DNA of 64,000 bases from Limnephilus marmoratus (GCA_917880885.1 OU862919.1:15456001-15520000), one strand, 5' to 3'. Counted from the first letter of the stretch, positions 1-9,838 are shown. Numbers and translations: made by a program. The notes: generated from the letters alone by a model not told the origin.

Positions 1-3000
1 TTATTCATCTCACAAAACTCTTTGAAGTCCGCTGACATGAAAGCGGCTCCATTATCTGAAACTATTGTCTGTACACTCCCGAAATAACTAAATAAACCCT
101 TTAATATTTTAATAGTGTTATACGAATTTGGAGACCTTACTTCTACACAGTCTAACCATTTTGAGGTTGAGTCAATAATTACAAGAAAATATTTATTTGC
201 AACTGGGCCCGCATAATCAATATGCACCCTACTCCATATTTCTTCCGTTATAGGCCACGGAGTCAATTCGCTCTTTGGTTGCGAAGGTTGAACCTCTGAA
301 CAAATTTCGCATCCTCTCGCTAAAAGTTCAATATTTCCATCTATCCCTGGCCACCAAAATATACCTCTGGCTAAACCTTTCATCTTTGCTATACCTAGAT
401 GAGATCTATGTAACAAGTTTAAAATTTTTTCTCTTAAACTTACTGGAATTATTAGCCTATGATTCCAAAAAAAACAATCATCAATTATGGATAACTCATT
501 CCGTTTAATCCAGTAAATCCATTTTGAATCCTCCTTGTTTATTTTATTTGGCCACCCTGTTCTGAGATAATGTTTAATTTCCAATAAAATTTTATCTGTA
601 CTTGATTCCGCTTTAATTTCCTCTACATCTATAGGTAAATCTCTGTTATTTTTAAATAAACTTAGAATTTGAGTATCAAAGTCATTCTCTACGTGAACTG
701 GTTCCTCGACAGGAACCCGAGACAAATAGTCCGAACAGTTCAATGCTGATTTCACGTACTGTACTTTATAATTGAACGACGACAGAATTACCCCATAACG
801 TTGAAGTCTGTTACACGCTAATACTGGGATACCTTTCTTATCACCAAAAATTCTACATAACGGTTCATTATCTATTTCTAAAATGAATTCCCTTCCATAA
901 ATATACTCAAAAAATTTTTTTAACGCAAACACTATAGCTGTTGCTTCTAAATCCAAAATTGAATATTTCTTTTCTGCTTCAGTTAATTTTCGAGAAACAA
1001 AAGAAATCGGTCTCTGTAAATTATTATCATAACAATGTAAAAGCGTCGCTCCTAACCCTTTTGTTGAGGCATCTGTAACAATCTTCAATGTTACATCCGG
1101 ATCATAATGAGCTAGCACTCTATCATCACATAAAATTGACTTAATTTTATTAAAAGCTTCCAAGCAATCTTGATTAAACTCAAAATGTGTATTTTTCCTC
1201 AATAAATTATGTAACGGATCTAGAAGTACAGACATGTTAGGTACCAATGACCTGTAAAAGTTCACTAACCCCAAAAAACTTCGTAATTCCGTAATGTCTG
1301 TAGGTTGCGATACCTTACTAATCGCGATAGTTTTGTCTTTCAATGGTTTAATTCCTTCCTTTGAAACTTCAAACCCTAGAAAAGTTACTGATGACGCCTT
1401 AAAAATACACTTGTGAATATTTACACTAAATCCACAATCTTTTAATCTATTTAACACTGCTGTTAAATTCTCATTATGTTCTTCTTCCGAATCTCCTGTT
1501 ACCACAATATCATCTAAAAATACCGCTGTTTTTTTCAAACCTTGCAAGCATGAAGCTATCGTTTTACAAAAAATAGCTGGTGCGCTATTAATCCCAAACA
1601 CTAATCTCGTGAATTTAAACAATCCTAAATGAGTACATATAGTTGTGAAATCCTGACTTTCCTCATCTAGTTCTAATTGTAGGTACGCTTGCCTCAAGTC
1701 AATCTTGGAAAAAATTATTCCACCCGCCATTTGAGAAAATAACCATTCTATCCGTGGCATCGGATATTTATCTACCACTAGCTGTGGATTTATTGTTGCC
1801 TTATAATCACCGCAAATCCTTATTTCGCCGTTAGTTTTTACTATGGGAACGATTGGAGACGCAAACTTACTATAGTTTACCGAAACTAAAATACCTTCCG
1901 ATTGTAACCGGCCCAATTCCGCTTCAACCTTTGCTTTTAAGGCAAATGGTATATTTCTCGGATTGCAGAATTTCGGTTCGGCATTCTCTTTTAATTTCAA
2001 ATGCACTTTATATTTATTGAATTTACCCAGTTTCTCCGAAAAAACCTCCGGGAATTTCCGAATTAAATTATCAATTACACTAGTATTATTCTCAACCATA
2101 TTGTGAGAAACATTTTCACTTCCCTCCTGGGATAAAGTAGATTGTAAGCCCGTAAATCCAATATTAAACTTTTTAATGAAATCACGCCCTAGAACCGTAA
2201 TTGTTCCCTGTTTTACTACGCAAAATTCTAACATTTCCCTATAACCGTTAAATTCAACTGTTAATAAGATACAACCCAATAAATTTAACTTACAGTTAGC
2301 GTAACCCATTAAGGTTAAATCCTTTGGTTTTAACATCAAATGTTTGAAATGTTTAACATAATCTTCGTCCGTTAAAATCGAAATTGCCGCCCCTGTGTCC
2401 AATAAACCGTTTAGTTCCACATTATTCACTAAAACTTTGCACAATATTGGTTCACAATATACTGCGTTTATCCGCAACATGTTTTTATGTTCCTGCGTAT
2501 TTACGAACACTGAAGAAATGTTATTATATTTTAAACCGCGACATATCTTCCCAATATGCCCTTTTACTCTGCATTTATAACAAAACACGTCTTTAAATTT
2601 ACAGTTTACTGAATCGTGATAATTCCCGCAATGTTTACACTTTGTTCGGTCCGCTGACCTCGCTCTGTACGATGTAACATTCTTGTCCGAAGTTCTAAAA
2701 AAATGTTTACCTACCGAATTTTGTTTTTGTGACAAATTGTTCGATGTATTTTTAAATTTATTTACTAAATCAACACTTTCCGTTTTAATTTGCTTATTCA
2801 TTACCTCGAATGAATCCATAGCAATAGCACATTCTATAACCTTTTTTAATGAAAAGTTTTCAGCCTCTACAAATAATTTCTCCTTAATACGCCCCACTCG
2901 AAGACCGGTGACAAAAACATCTTTTAAATTATATTCAAGTCTGTCCTCGAATTTGCAAAATCTAACGAGATTTCTTAACCGTGCTATATAATCATTAACC

Positions 3001-3311
3001 GATTCTGAACTTTTTTGTTTCGTAGCAAAAAAAATTTCGCGCTCTTTGAAAACATTTCGTTTGATACCTACATGATTCTCTAGTAATAACAATAAATTTT
3101 CGACCGTAATATCTGTAATTTTTTTAGGAAAACACAAATCAATCAATAAATCTATTGTCTCTGTGTGTAAATGAGGTATTAAAACCGCTCTCTTTTTTTC
3201 TACCGAATTTAACTTGTCATCATTGACGAGGATGAACTGTTCGTATTGCAACACGAACGTCTCCAGTTTGTCCCTCAAATGACAAAACCTGGGCAGTTCT
3301 CCCCCTTCCAT
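1..3311 (-). CDS. Ty3/gypsy gag-pol polyprotein, one open frame, 3' end beyond window
   Basis: This is the fused gag-pol of an LTR retrotransposon: capsid/nucleocapsid, protease, reverse transcriptase, RNase H and integrase. The frame opens at an ATG at 3311 (MEGGELPRFCHLRDKL) and I followed it through the gag, protease, RT, RNase H and integrase motifs to base 1 in one phase; no stop was seen. Residue positions: two zinc knuckles, C225-x2-C228-x3-H232-x4-C237 and C244-x2-C247-x4-H252-x4-C257; protease DTGAA with D305; RT with KIDLRQAYLQLELD near 536 and the catalytic box VFLDDIVV at 597-604; RNase H VTDASTKG with D747; integrase HHCC H968, H971, C1001, C1004; core D1032 (VHIDYAGP) and D1086 (VSDNG). 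The last catalytic Glu lies off the window. The double knuckle and gag-pol fusion recall the Mag/K02A2.6-like branch, which is an inference. An intact frame suggests recent activity. Confidence 0.95.
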   Translation of the reverse strand, partial: MEGGELPRFCHLRDKLETFVLQYEQFILVNDDKLNSVEKKRAVLIPHLHTETIDLLIDLCFPKKITDITVENLLLLLENHVGIKRNVFKEREIFFATKQKSSESVNDYIARLRNLVRFCKFEDRLEYNLKDVFVTGLRVGRIKEKLFVEAENFSLKKVIECAIAMDSFEVMNKQIKTESVDLVNKFKNTSNNLSQKQNSVGKHFFRTSDKNVTSYRARSADRTKCKHCGNYHDSVNCKFKDVFCYKCRVKGHIGKICRGLKYNNISSVFVNTQEHKNMLRINAVYCEPILCKVLVNNVELNGLLDTGAAISILTDEDYVKHFKHLMLKPKDLTLMGYANCKLNLLGCILLTVEFNGYREMLEFCVVKQGTITVLGRDFIKKFNIGFTGLQSTLSQEGSENVSHNMVENNTSVIDNLIRKFPEVFSEKLGKFNKYKVHLKLKENAEPKFCNPRNIPFALKAKVEAELGRLQSEGILVSVNYSKFASPIVPIVKTNGEIRICGDYKATINPQLVVDKYPMPRIEWLFSQMAGGIIFSKIDLRQAYLQLELDEESQDFTTICTHLGLFKFTRLVFGINSAPAIFCKTIASCLQGLKKTAVFLDDIVVTGDSEEEHNENLTAVLNRLKDCGFSVNIHKCIFKASSVTFLGFEVSKEGIKPLKDKTIAISKVSQPTDITELRSFLGLVNFYRSLVPNMSVLLDPLHNLLRKNTHFEFNQDCLEAFNKIKSILCDDRVLAHYDPDVTLKIVTDASTKGLGATLLHCYDNNLQRPISFVSRKLTEAEKKYSILDLEATAIVFALKKFFEYIYGREFILEIDNEPLCRIFGDKKGIPVLACNRLQRYGVILSSFNYKVQYVKSALNCSDYLSRVPVEEPVHVENDFDTQILSLFKNNRDLPIDVEEIKAESSTDKILLEIKHYLRTGWPNKINKEDSKWIYWIKRNELSIIDDCFFWNHRLIIPVSLREKILNLLHRSHLGIAKMKGLARGIFWWPGIDGNIELLARGCEICSEVQPSQPKSELTPWPITEEIWSRVHIDYAGPVANKYFLVIIDSTSKWLDCVEVRSPNSYNTIKILKGLFSYFGSVQTIVSDNGAAFMSADFKEFCEMN

Positions 3312-3793
3312 CTTCACACAGATACAATCAATAAAAGCAGAAAATTTTACAAACAGCACTCAACTCACGACTCTGTTGACTTGATGCTGCTGCTCCGATC
3401 TCGCCCTTCCGCGGACCGTCTCCTGGCTCCTGAACCCTGGTCGTCCTTCAAATGCCCGGCACGCCTTCCGTGAGGTCTGCACCTGGTCTCTGGTCTTCTC
3501 CTGAAGACCCGGACTTCTCCATCCACGCCTTACGTGTATGCTCCTGATTCTCGGCACTGAATAACCAAACCAGCGCCTTGCTGTTCCTCGGATGCCAATA
3601 TCTGCTGCTCTTGCCTGTTGCCCCTGTAGCCTCAATCTCGGATTCCTCTTTCGACTGCCAAATGTGACAATTTGGCTGCCCGTGGTTCTTTTCAAACCGC
3701 GCCAAATGTGATATGATTTGACTGCTTCTCGTTCCTTTTCAGCTGCGCCAAATGTGATTTTGGCTGCTTCTCGTTCCTTTATCGGCTGCGCGA
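3312..3793 (-). repeat. Leader of the gypsy element with iterated primer-binding-site-like repeats
   Basis: This stretch lies between the gag ATG and the LTR. On the minus strand a 43-46 bp unit recurs, each copy containing a version of TTTGGCGCAGC followed by AAAGGAACGAGAAGCAG. Unit boundaries are near 3658, 3702, 3748 and 3791, and divergence grows toward gag. The unit next to the LTR reads CGCGCAGCCGATAAAGG, one base short of a perfect match to the plus-strand PBS at 4072. Open frames here (for example 3360-3851 minus) have no recognisable domain and are probably chance frames in leader sequence. Confidence 0.65.
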
Positions 3794-4069
3794 TGTGGTG
3801 AACGTATGTCTTGCGGTATGAAGAGACATGCGTGTATGAGTGAGACAGCATGAGGCACGTATAAAAGGGTGTGATTGTTGTCTACCGTCCTCTTTGGATT
3901 ATCGCTTCGTAAGAAGCACTACCTGTACCATATCTCGGAATAAACTCGCTAAGTCTACCTACGAGTATTTATTGTTCAATCTCCCTGAACTGAGAGCACA
4001 ATATAGAGGAATCTGGATCCATACAAAGGAGTCCAGAAAGTAATGTTGATACCGGCCACGGTCATTACA
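3794..4069 (+). mobile_element. Long terminal repeat, plus orientation, 276 bp
   Basis: The segment starts TGTGGTGAACG and ends GTCATTACA (TG...CA). It has a TATA box (TATAAAA, 3860-3866) and a polyadenylation signal (AATAAA, 3939-3944) in the right order for plus-strand transcription. A TGG-type primer-binding site follows two bases after its end. Its last 208 bp are repeated nearly identically at 4115-4322. Its orientation is opposite to the gag-pol frame on its left, so it is not a normal 5' LTR for that frame. Confidence 0.7.
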
Positions 4070-4071
4070 TT

Positions 4072-4089
4072 TGGCGCAGCCGATAAAGG
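4072..4089 (+). promoter_or_regulatory. Primer-binding site (tRNA primed)
   Basis: TGGCGCAGCCGATAAAGG begins two bases after the CA end of the LTR, the usual PBS position. A TGGCGCAGCC-type site would fit a tRNA-Ser-like primer, but that assignment is from memory of related elements and is uncertain. The block 4072-4114 is the reverse complement of 3749-3791, so the same leader start occurs on both sides of the LTR in opposite orientations. Confidence 0.6.
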
Positions 4090-4114
4090 AACGAGAAGCA
4101 GCCAAAATCACATT

Positions 4115-4322
4115 TAAAAGGGTGTGATTGTTGTCTACCGTCCTCTTTGGATTATCGCTTCGTAAGAAGCACTACCTGTACCATATCTCGGAATAAACTC
4201 GCTAAGTCTACCTACGAGTATTTATTGTTCAATCTCCCTGAACTGAGAGCACAATATAGAGGAATCTGGATCCATACAAAGGAGTCCAGAAAGTAATGTT
4301 GATACCGGCCACGGTCATCACA
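4115..4322 (+). mobile_element. Partial second LTR copy, lacking upstream U3
   Basis: The segment is colinear and nearly identical with 3862-4069, beginning at the AAAAGGGTGTGATTG that follows the TATA box and ending GTCATCACA. The first 68 bp of the LTR are missing, so the copy starts close to where transcription would start. It may be a 3' LTR remnant formed through an RNA intermediate, or a tandem duplication. Confidence 0.65.
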
Positions 4323-4338
4323 CTTACATACTTAAAAG

Positions 4339-4359
4339 ATATATATATATATATATATT
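4339..4359. repeat. (AT)n microsatellite
   Basis: A run of alternating A and T immediately follows the LTR remnant. Confidence 0.9.
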
Positions 4360-4360
4360 T

Positions 4361-4945
4361 GTTTCCTTTTTAATCTTATTGTTTAGTTTTTTGTAGATTT
4401 ACGAGTTATTATTATTATTTAAAGAATTAACAAAAAACCGTCACCGTAATGTCACTGTTAAAATGGTCCAGAATACTTAGCAATCGAGAAAAAGAGTTAC
4501 TAAAATAGGAGATCGGAAATATGCTATGCTATGATAATTTTTTTTCTTCTTTTTAGTCAAATACGTGTACCACCAAGAGTGAGCATTTTCCCCGATAGTT
4601 TCACCGCAACAGTTTGAGAATCTCCGCCACTACTCCTAGCTTTGGCGCCACCTGCCATGAACCACCCCCTTCCCCACCCCCCAGTCCCTCCCCCCTCCTT
4701 CCCACTCCACCCGCCACCCATACAACAATCGATACCATTAATGATTCCGATTCAAATGCCGCGATTTTGCATGGGATTCGGGTGTTGTTTGTTTTTATTG
4801 CTTCCACGAGATCACTGCATGTCCAGATCTTTGACACTTCTTACAAGACGTAACTTTTTTTTAAAATCTTTGAAATAAATGAAGATGTTCCAAATTAATC
4901 GCATATATATATGCCTTGGCAATTCATTTATTTTAAAAATCGCCA
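4361..4945. other. No gene seen
   Basis: AT-rich sequence with one C-rich strip at about 4660-4720. The short open frames across the strip on both strands (4601-4878) are low-complexity and match no family that I recognise. Confidence 0.5.
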
Positions 4946-4995
4946 GAGTCCCAACTGCTCCAAACCGTCAGGAATCAGTGGGACTATGGCATCCC
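4946..4995 (-). mobile_element. SINE-1 3'-end fragment, inverted against the next copy
   Basis: This matches the 3' tail of SINE-1 in reverse (GAGTCCCAACTGCTCC ... GGGACTATGGCATCCC). It abuts the 5' end of the full plus-strand copy at 4998, so the two are head-on. Confidence 0.75.
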
Positions 4996-4997
4996 TT

Positions 4998-5403
4998 GAC
5001 GGCCGGCGTGCAGCGGTAAGGCGCTTGACTCGCATTCCGAAGGTCGCGGGATCGAATCCCGGCGTGGCAAACATAATTTATTTGATTAACTTGTGTATTT
5101 CACAATATATTCATTTAAAATAATATATATTATATTTGCGGCACGTTTCAGAGTGGAAGACACTCTCAGTATCGCCCTGGTGTAAGACCACCATTCAGAA
5201 TTGAAACGTTGCCTGAAGTGGCTTTCGCCGTGTTTGGTGTCCAGATCTGAATAGCCAGGTACTTCCCCACCATCCTCTTCCCTATCTCCTTCCCTCCCCA
5301 CTACCTTTAGCCTCACAACATACCCCAATTGGGGATGCCATAGTCTCACTGGCTCCAGAAGGGAGCAGTTGGGACTCTTGTGCGGTATTCATGTAAAAAA
5401 AAA
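4998..5403 (+). mobile_element. SINE-1, full-length tRNA-derived SINE (reference copy)
   Basis: This is about 406 bp. A tRNA-like head spans 4998-5070 with an A-box-like CAGCGGTAAGG and a B box GGATCGAATCC, the signals read by RNA polymerase III. The body contains CGTTTCAGAGTGGAAGAC, a pyrimidine tract at 5262-5310, and CCCCAATTGGGG. The 3' end is CGGTATTCATG plus an A tail. About 14 further copies or fragments occur in this window in both orientations, in all states of decay. Open frames found in minus copies (proteins starting NTAQESQLLPSG) are by-products of the repeat. The mobilising LINE is not identified by a shared 3' end here. Confidence 0.9.
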
Positions 5404-5419
5404 TCCTAACTAGGACAAA

Positions 5420-5805
5420 TATATTTTTTAATATCAGCTCCCCCTCTTAATAATAATTTCCCTCAAGGCCTATGTAATCTTTGGGTTGCTATGTGGAGGG
5501 TCTTTTTAGGAAAGGAAGGAGAGAAAGTTCTGGGAAGAAAAAGGGTATTAGTAGTGGGTAGGAATCTAGGGGGTCAGTGTGTCCAGGAGTGATGAACGTA
5601 AGATTCCCACTGCGGTGCAAGGCGATGTTCCAAGAGAGCACGGCTGGAGAAGACAAACCTTGAATCCGGGCACCCCTGCTAAGTCACCAAACGTAGTGAA
5701 CCACTTGGGGTGGCCTACGGCAGAGGCGTTGGTTGACCAATAAATGGTTCCCGGGGCGGCGGTACCCATACCCGCCTCGCAAATTACGGTACCCATACTG
5801 CGTCC
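5420..5805 (-). mobile_element. B-SINE copy with degraded hairpin tail
   Basis: A non-coding repeat of about 350 bp. On the minus strand it runs from a GGCGGGTATGGGTACCGCCGCC-like start through CACCCCAAGTGGTTC and TTTGGTGACTTAGCAGGGG to a tail related to the LINE hairpin tail (GGCCTTGAGGGAAATTATTA, here at 5446-5470). Other copies lie at 6640, 12062, 22335, 40995 and 44250. No tRNA-like box was recognised in it. Confidence 0.7.
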
Positions 5806-6337
5806 AAAATATTTAAGAAATTACAACATGTAATATTTACACAAAAAGAAATGTACTACTACGACCAAAGAAATTGAAATATTAGAGATATTGTGCTATG
5901 ATGGCCGCCCGACCGTCAGCAGACTACTGTCTAATGGGAATGGTTTGAATACAGAAATAATTCGTTCATTTAGTTATTTTTTGAAGGTGTGAAGTAGTAG
6001 ATATTAGTTAACAATAGCGGCGACGCCGACGCAGGGAAACACAGTCCCACCAAGTAAAAACTGCCGATAGCACATCTCTTATATTTCAATATCATAGACT
6101 ACGACACTGTTTTCTTTTAGGGAAAAATGTTTTTAAATATTTTGACGTGGTACTCAGTTGTTATTGCATGTTAAACTAAAAATAATTAAAGTAATCAAGT
6201 AAGAAAAATTATAGAAGAAATTCGTTGTGAAAAAATGAGTTTGTTCAATTCTTGTCTCACAAATCACCTCGACTCCTTACTGGGTTGTCGTTTACGCCAA
6301 TATTTTATGCTAACTGTGTGTGAAAAACTAACTGTGC
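5806..6337. other. No gene seen
   Basis: AT-rich sequence without an ORF, RNA gene or repeat that I can identify. Confidence 0.5.
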
Positions 6338-6442
6338 GGGAAGAAGATGGGTTAGAGGAATGCGGTGAAGTACCTGGCTATTCAGAATTGGTAACCAAAC
6401 ACGGCTAAAGCCATTTCAAGCAATGTTTCTATTCTGAACGAT
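6338..6442 (-). mobile_element. SINE-1 internal fragment
   Basis: This matches the SINE-1 body in reverse (GTACCTGGCTATTCAGA, AACACGGCTAAAGCC, ATTTCAAGCAA). Neither end of the element is present. Confidence 0.8.
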
Positions 6443-6507
6443 AATCTTTAATAGTGCAATAATTACAGTAGGTATCTACAACTCTGGATCAAATTTCTCG
6501 TGAATGT

Positions 6508-6586
6508 ACTTCGAAAATACGCAATCTCATCCACTTACTGAGGGTTCGACTCCCGCGTAGCAAAAAATTCATTTAATTTAATGCAT
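6508..6586 (+). mobile_element. SINE-1 tRNA-like head fragment
   Basis: GAGGGTTCGACTCCCGCGTAG resembles the B-box region of the SINE-1 head, followed by the AAATTCATTTAATTTA that joins head to body in other copies. It is degraded and is not a functional tRNA. Confidence 0.6.
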
Positions 6587-6639
6587 GGGCGCTGCCAAGT
6601 CTGAAAGATCGATGGAATTTTCAACTTTATTCGATTTGG

Positions 6640-6780
6640 CGGGAATGGGTACCGCCGCCCAGGTAATAACCAACTTGGATTTCGCTATATTTGGTGACTC
6701 AGCAGGGGTGACCGGGTTCGTGGGGTGAGATTTGTCCGGGTATTGGTAGCGGATGCGTCTGCCTAATCGGGAGAGTCTAG
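6640..6780 (+). mobile_element. B-SINE, left part, split by a MITE
   Basis: It starts GGCGGGAATGGGTACCGCCG and runs to GCGGATGCGTCTGCC. The repeat resumes at 7500 with GGGAGACCTTTTGATC after the MITE. The copy at 40995 keeps these two halves contiguous, which gives the empty site. Confidence 0.75.
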
Positions 6781-6784
6781 TTAA

Positions 6785-7495
6785 GAGCGTTTAACCAGCC
6801 AGCGGACGAAAATCAACATTTCGTCGAAAGTTGTTCTTACGATCGTGCAGGGCGGTTACAATGAGAAAGAGTAATTATTCTTCGTACCAGCTTTTTAAAA
6901 TTATAACTCAATATCGAATTTATTTCAATCCAAATTAGCTTTAATTTATACCTTCATCCAAAAATGCTGAAAGGCGTGATGATAAAACTATTAAAATAAT
7001 GTACTTTTTGTAAATATTTTTTGATTATAAGTATTTATCATTTTTCAATAATGTCTAAATTTAATATGAATGTTAAAAAAATCTGAAATATATTAGTTTG
7101 TAAGTGCGCAAATAAATACACAAATGGACCAATTTTCGTCAAGAAACACACGTACGTACATATTTTTTAATGATTTTATTGAAACTAAAATTAAAATTCT
7201 AAAACTTGCGTTTGCTAGATAATGTATTGATTTATTTTACTGCATGATTATATTATTTGAAATGGGTGTGGTATAATACAATTTTTTTTTTTAAATTTAA
7301 CAAATCTGCCAACGACCTATGGAATAACCTTATTATATTAAAAATTTAAAAATTTTCTCAAATTTATTACATGCGAATGCTAGATAAAAAAACAATCTTT
7401 CGAAATCCATTTATAATTTTTTGTAGAAAAGAGTCAATACGTCTAAAATCTGATTTGAAAATGACATATTTCTGGTTTTCTCTGGTAATGCCCTC
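6785..7495. mobile_element. TTAA-flanked MITE, copy 1 (711 bp)
   Basis: Direct TTAA repeats at 6781-6784 and 7496-7499 flank a segment that starts GAGCGTTTAACCAGCCAG and ends in GGTAATGCCCTC. The termini are imperfect inverted repeats. No transposase frame is present. Nearly full-length relatives lie at 12132-12833 and 17089-17795 in the opposite orientation, and a truncated one at 10403. TTAA target duplication is typical of piggyBac and Kolobok groups; the ends do not decide between them. Confidence 0.8.
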
Positions 7496-7499
7496 TTAA

Positions 7500-7640
7500 G
7501 GGAGACCTTTTGATCTCTCTAGCAGGAATCTTTTGGAACATCGCCTTGTACCGCAGTGGGAGAGTTGTTTTCATATATTACTCCGGAACTTCCTCTCCTT
7601 CCAATTCTAAAATGACCCTCACACGCATCCCCAAAGATGT
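7500..7640 (+). mobile_element. B-SINE, right part after the MITE
   Basis: It continues the copy interrupted at 6780: GGGAGACCTTTTGATC, then GGAACATCGCCTTGTACCGC and GGAACTTCCTCTCC. Confidence 0.7.
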
Positions 7641-8794
7641 TATACGCTCTGAGATGAATTATTTTTCTCAGATGCTGACGATATGCAATATTATGCGATA
7701 TTATTTATTAGCAAAGCAATTAAAAATAGTATTTATAATATTTTTATTTTGGGTCATAACAGCATAGTCAGGGGCAGCTTCATACTTTAAATTTGATTCA
7801 TTGAGAGGTATCACGTAGGTGCATTATTTCACTGTTTTGTCAAATATGATTGCCCGAAGATTCTTCCAATGCAGCAATAATGTTAAAAATACATTGTTCA
7901 AACCGTTTCGCACTAGTATAATATATATACGTGTGAAAAATGGTGTAAATACCGAGTAAGATTAATGGAACGTCTCCGGATCCAATATTAGGACTCCATG
8001 GATTCTCCAGTCTGATGAGACACCGGGTCACTGGAGCCAGGATGCGGCTAATGGCCTTCGACAACACGGTGGTGACCGTGAGCGTTGGGCCCGACCTCAC
8101 TCAAGACCACGCCCTGCATAATAATGGATTATTTATTTTATTATTTACGTTCTTGTTTATTTGCTGTGTAAATATATAAATGTGTATAACTATATGGGAG
8201 GTGTAGGATTGCACTATCCTCCCCACATTCTGGAATAAAGAATTATTTTTATTCCCGCTTAAATTAGTCAACAATGATATTCATATTCATAACCACCGGA
8301 GTGACGGCGCAATTTAAAACTTTTCTGTTGTAGAAAGCAATCACTTCGTGGTTTGAAATATTTAATAAAATAAAATACTTTTTTGTTTAAAACCACGAGA
8401 TTTATTAATTTATGAACCGACTGGTTTCGCTTTACTCAATCATATTCTGGGTACAAATTAATTAATCGGTCGATACCTGATGTAAGATGTAAGTATGAAA
8501 ATACGTATTAAAAAAATAATTGTTAAAATATTTTCTTCAGCGTGAGAATGATTACCTAAATAATTACAAATTAAAAGTATCACATGGTTAACTCTTGTGT
8601 AAGAATAATATACGCATATTTTATCACTGTGTGGTCTTATCGACGGTTGGCCAATGTCTTTGATGCGATTCTCAATCAAAACGCAAAGTCAATAGAAATT
8701 AGTTCATTTTAAGACCGAAGTATGTGTAATCCTCCCACCAAAGCCAAGCAAAATGAAAACTGAATTTCAACAAACCAGTTACATCTATAAATGT
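7641..8794. other. No gene seen; GC-richer patch at 7975-8110
   Basis: The patch around 7975-8110 has a minus-strand open frame of 86 codons (7840-8100) with no domain that I recognise. The rest is AT-rich and unassigned. Confidence 0.4.
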
Positions 8795-9838
8795 ACTAAC
8801 TGACCCGGGAACTTCGTAACCCCTATAACTGTTAATTTTTTTTAAGTTAAAAATTACACAATGAAAAAATTATCAAAACGCAACGGCCCATGTTTTGTTT
8901 TTGTCAGTATCAGAGATGGCGTTGTTTACGGATTTTATTTTTATTTTTCCACTTACGGTAATTGCGTTTCATTTTTTTACACGTGTGAGGGAGATTTGTT
9001 ATAATTATTGTATTTTTCCTTTGGAGGGGTGCAGACATACGATCACCGTTTGTCTCACTTTCGACTGTTGACATTTAGTGTGTAAGAAAGAGGGGCAGCA
9101 TTATATGTTTTTTTTTTTTTTTTTACAGTGAATACCGCACAAGAATCTCAACTGCTCCCGTCTGGAGCCAGTGAGACTATGGCATCCCCAATTGGGGTAT
9201 GTTGTGAGGCTGAAGGTAGTGGGGAGGGGAAGGAGGTGGGGAAGAGGAAGGTTGGGAAGTACCTGGCTATTCAGATCTGGTCACTAAACACGGCTAAAGC
9301 CATTTTCAAGCAACGTTTCAATTCTGAATGGTGGTCTTACACCAGGGCGATACTAATAGTATCTTCCACTCTGGAACATGCCGCAAATATACTATATATT
9401 ATTTTAAATGAATTAATTGTGAAATAACACAAATTAATCAAATAAAATTTATTTGCGCATGCCGGGTTCGAACCCGCGACCTCCGGAATGTGAGTCAAGA
9501 GTCTTAGCCACTGGACTACGGAGGTCGTCGATGTTTAAGAACAAAAGCAAAACAATCTGTGCATGAACATTGAATGTTTTTAAATTTTTGAAAGTCACAC
9601 AATATTCAATATTATAGGTACTTATCGCAATATTGCTGCAACTCTTTCAAAATATGAGAATTCGTTCCATACAAAATGTATGAGGAAAAGAATTTTCTTC
9701 ATAACTTTTTTGTCGTGAATTTTCCGATGTTTTAATAACTATTCTGCTATTCCGGGCGGAGACAAACCCAACAAATCAAAGATCATAAAAATCATTATAA
9801 ATGGTGTAACTAACCCGACTTTGTTTTATGTATTTAGA
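8795..9838 (-). mobile_element. Helitron-like element (family H2), minus, interrupted by SINE-1
   Basis: This is an inverted relative of 23341-24057. Read on the minus strand it begins near 9838 (AAACAAAGTCGGGTTAGTTA), passes GGGTTTGTCTCCGCCCG, and ends with CCCGGGTCAGTTAGT at 8795, a decayed form of the CTAG|T Helitron terminus. SINE-1 sits at 9105-9529. No Rep/helicase coding is present, so the copy is non-autonomous. Confidence 0.65.
9105..9529 (-). mobile_element. SINE-1 copy inserted in the H2 Helitron-like element
   Basis: Full length: T tract (A tail of the minus strand), body, B box (GGTTCGAACCC in reverse) and tRNA-like head ending ACGGAGGTCGTC. ATGTTT flanks both sides. The paralogous Helitron at about 23690 has the uninterrupted sequence, which proves insertion. 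This copy is nearly identical to 56814-57243, so both are young and close relatives. Confidence 0.9.

Noticed and set aside
3360..3851. 163-codon minus-strand gene upstream of gag
   Set aside because: It spans the iterated leader repeats and enters the LTR. It has no Met-supported start of note and no domain; leader sequence explains it.
9128..9427. Protein-coding genes on the strand opposite SINE-1 (peptide NTAQESQLLPSG...), also at 13558, 55480 and 56649
   Set aside because: The frames lie inside repeated SINE-1 copies, have different ends in each copy and no domain. They follow the repeat, not a gene.
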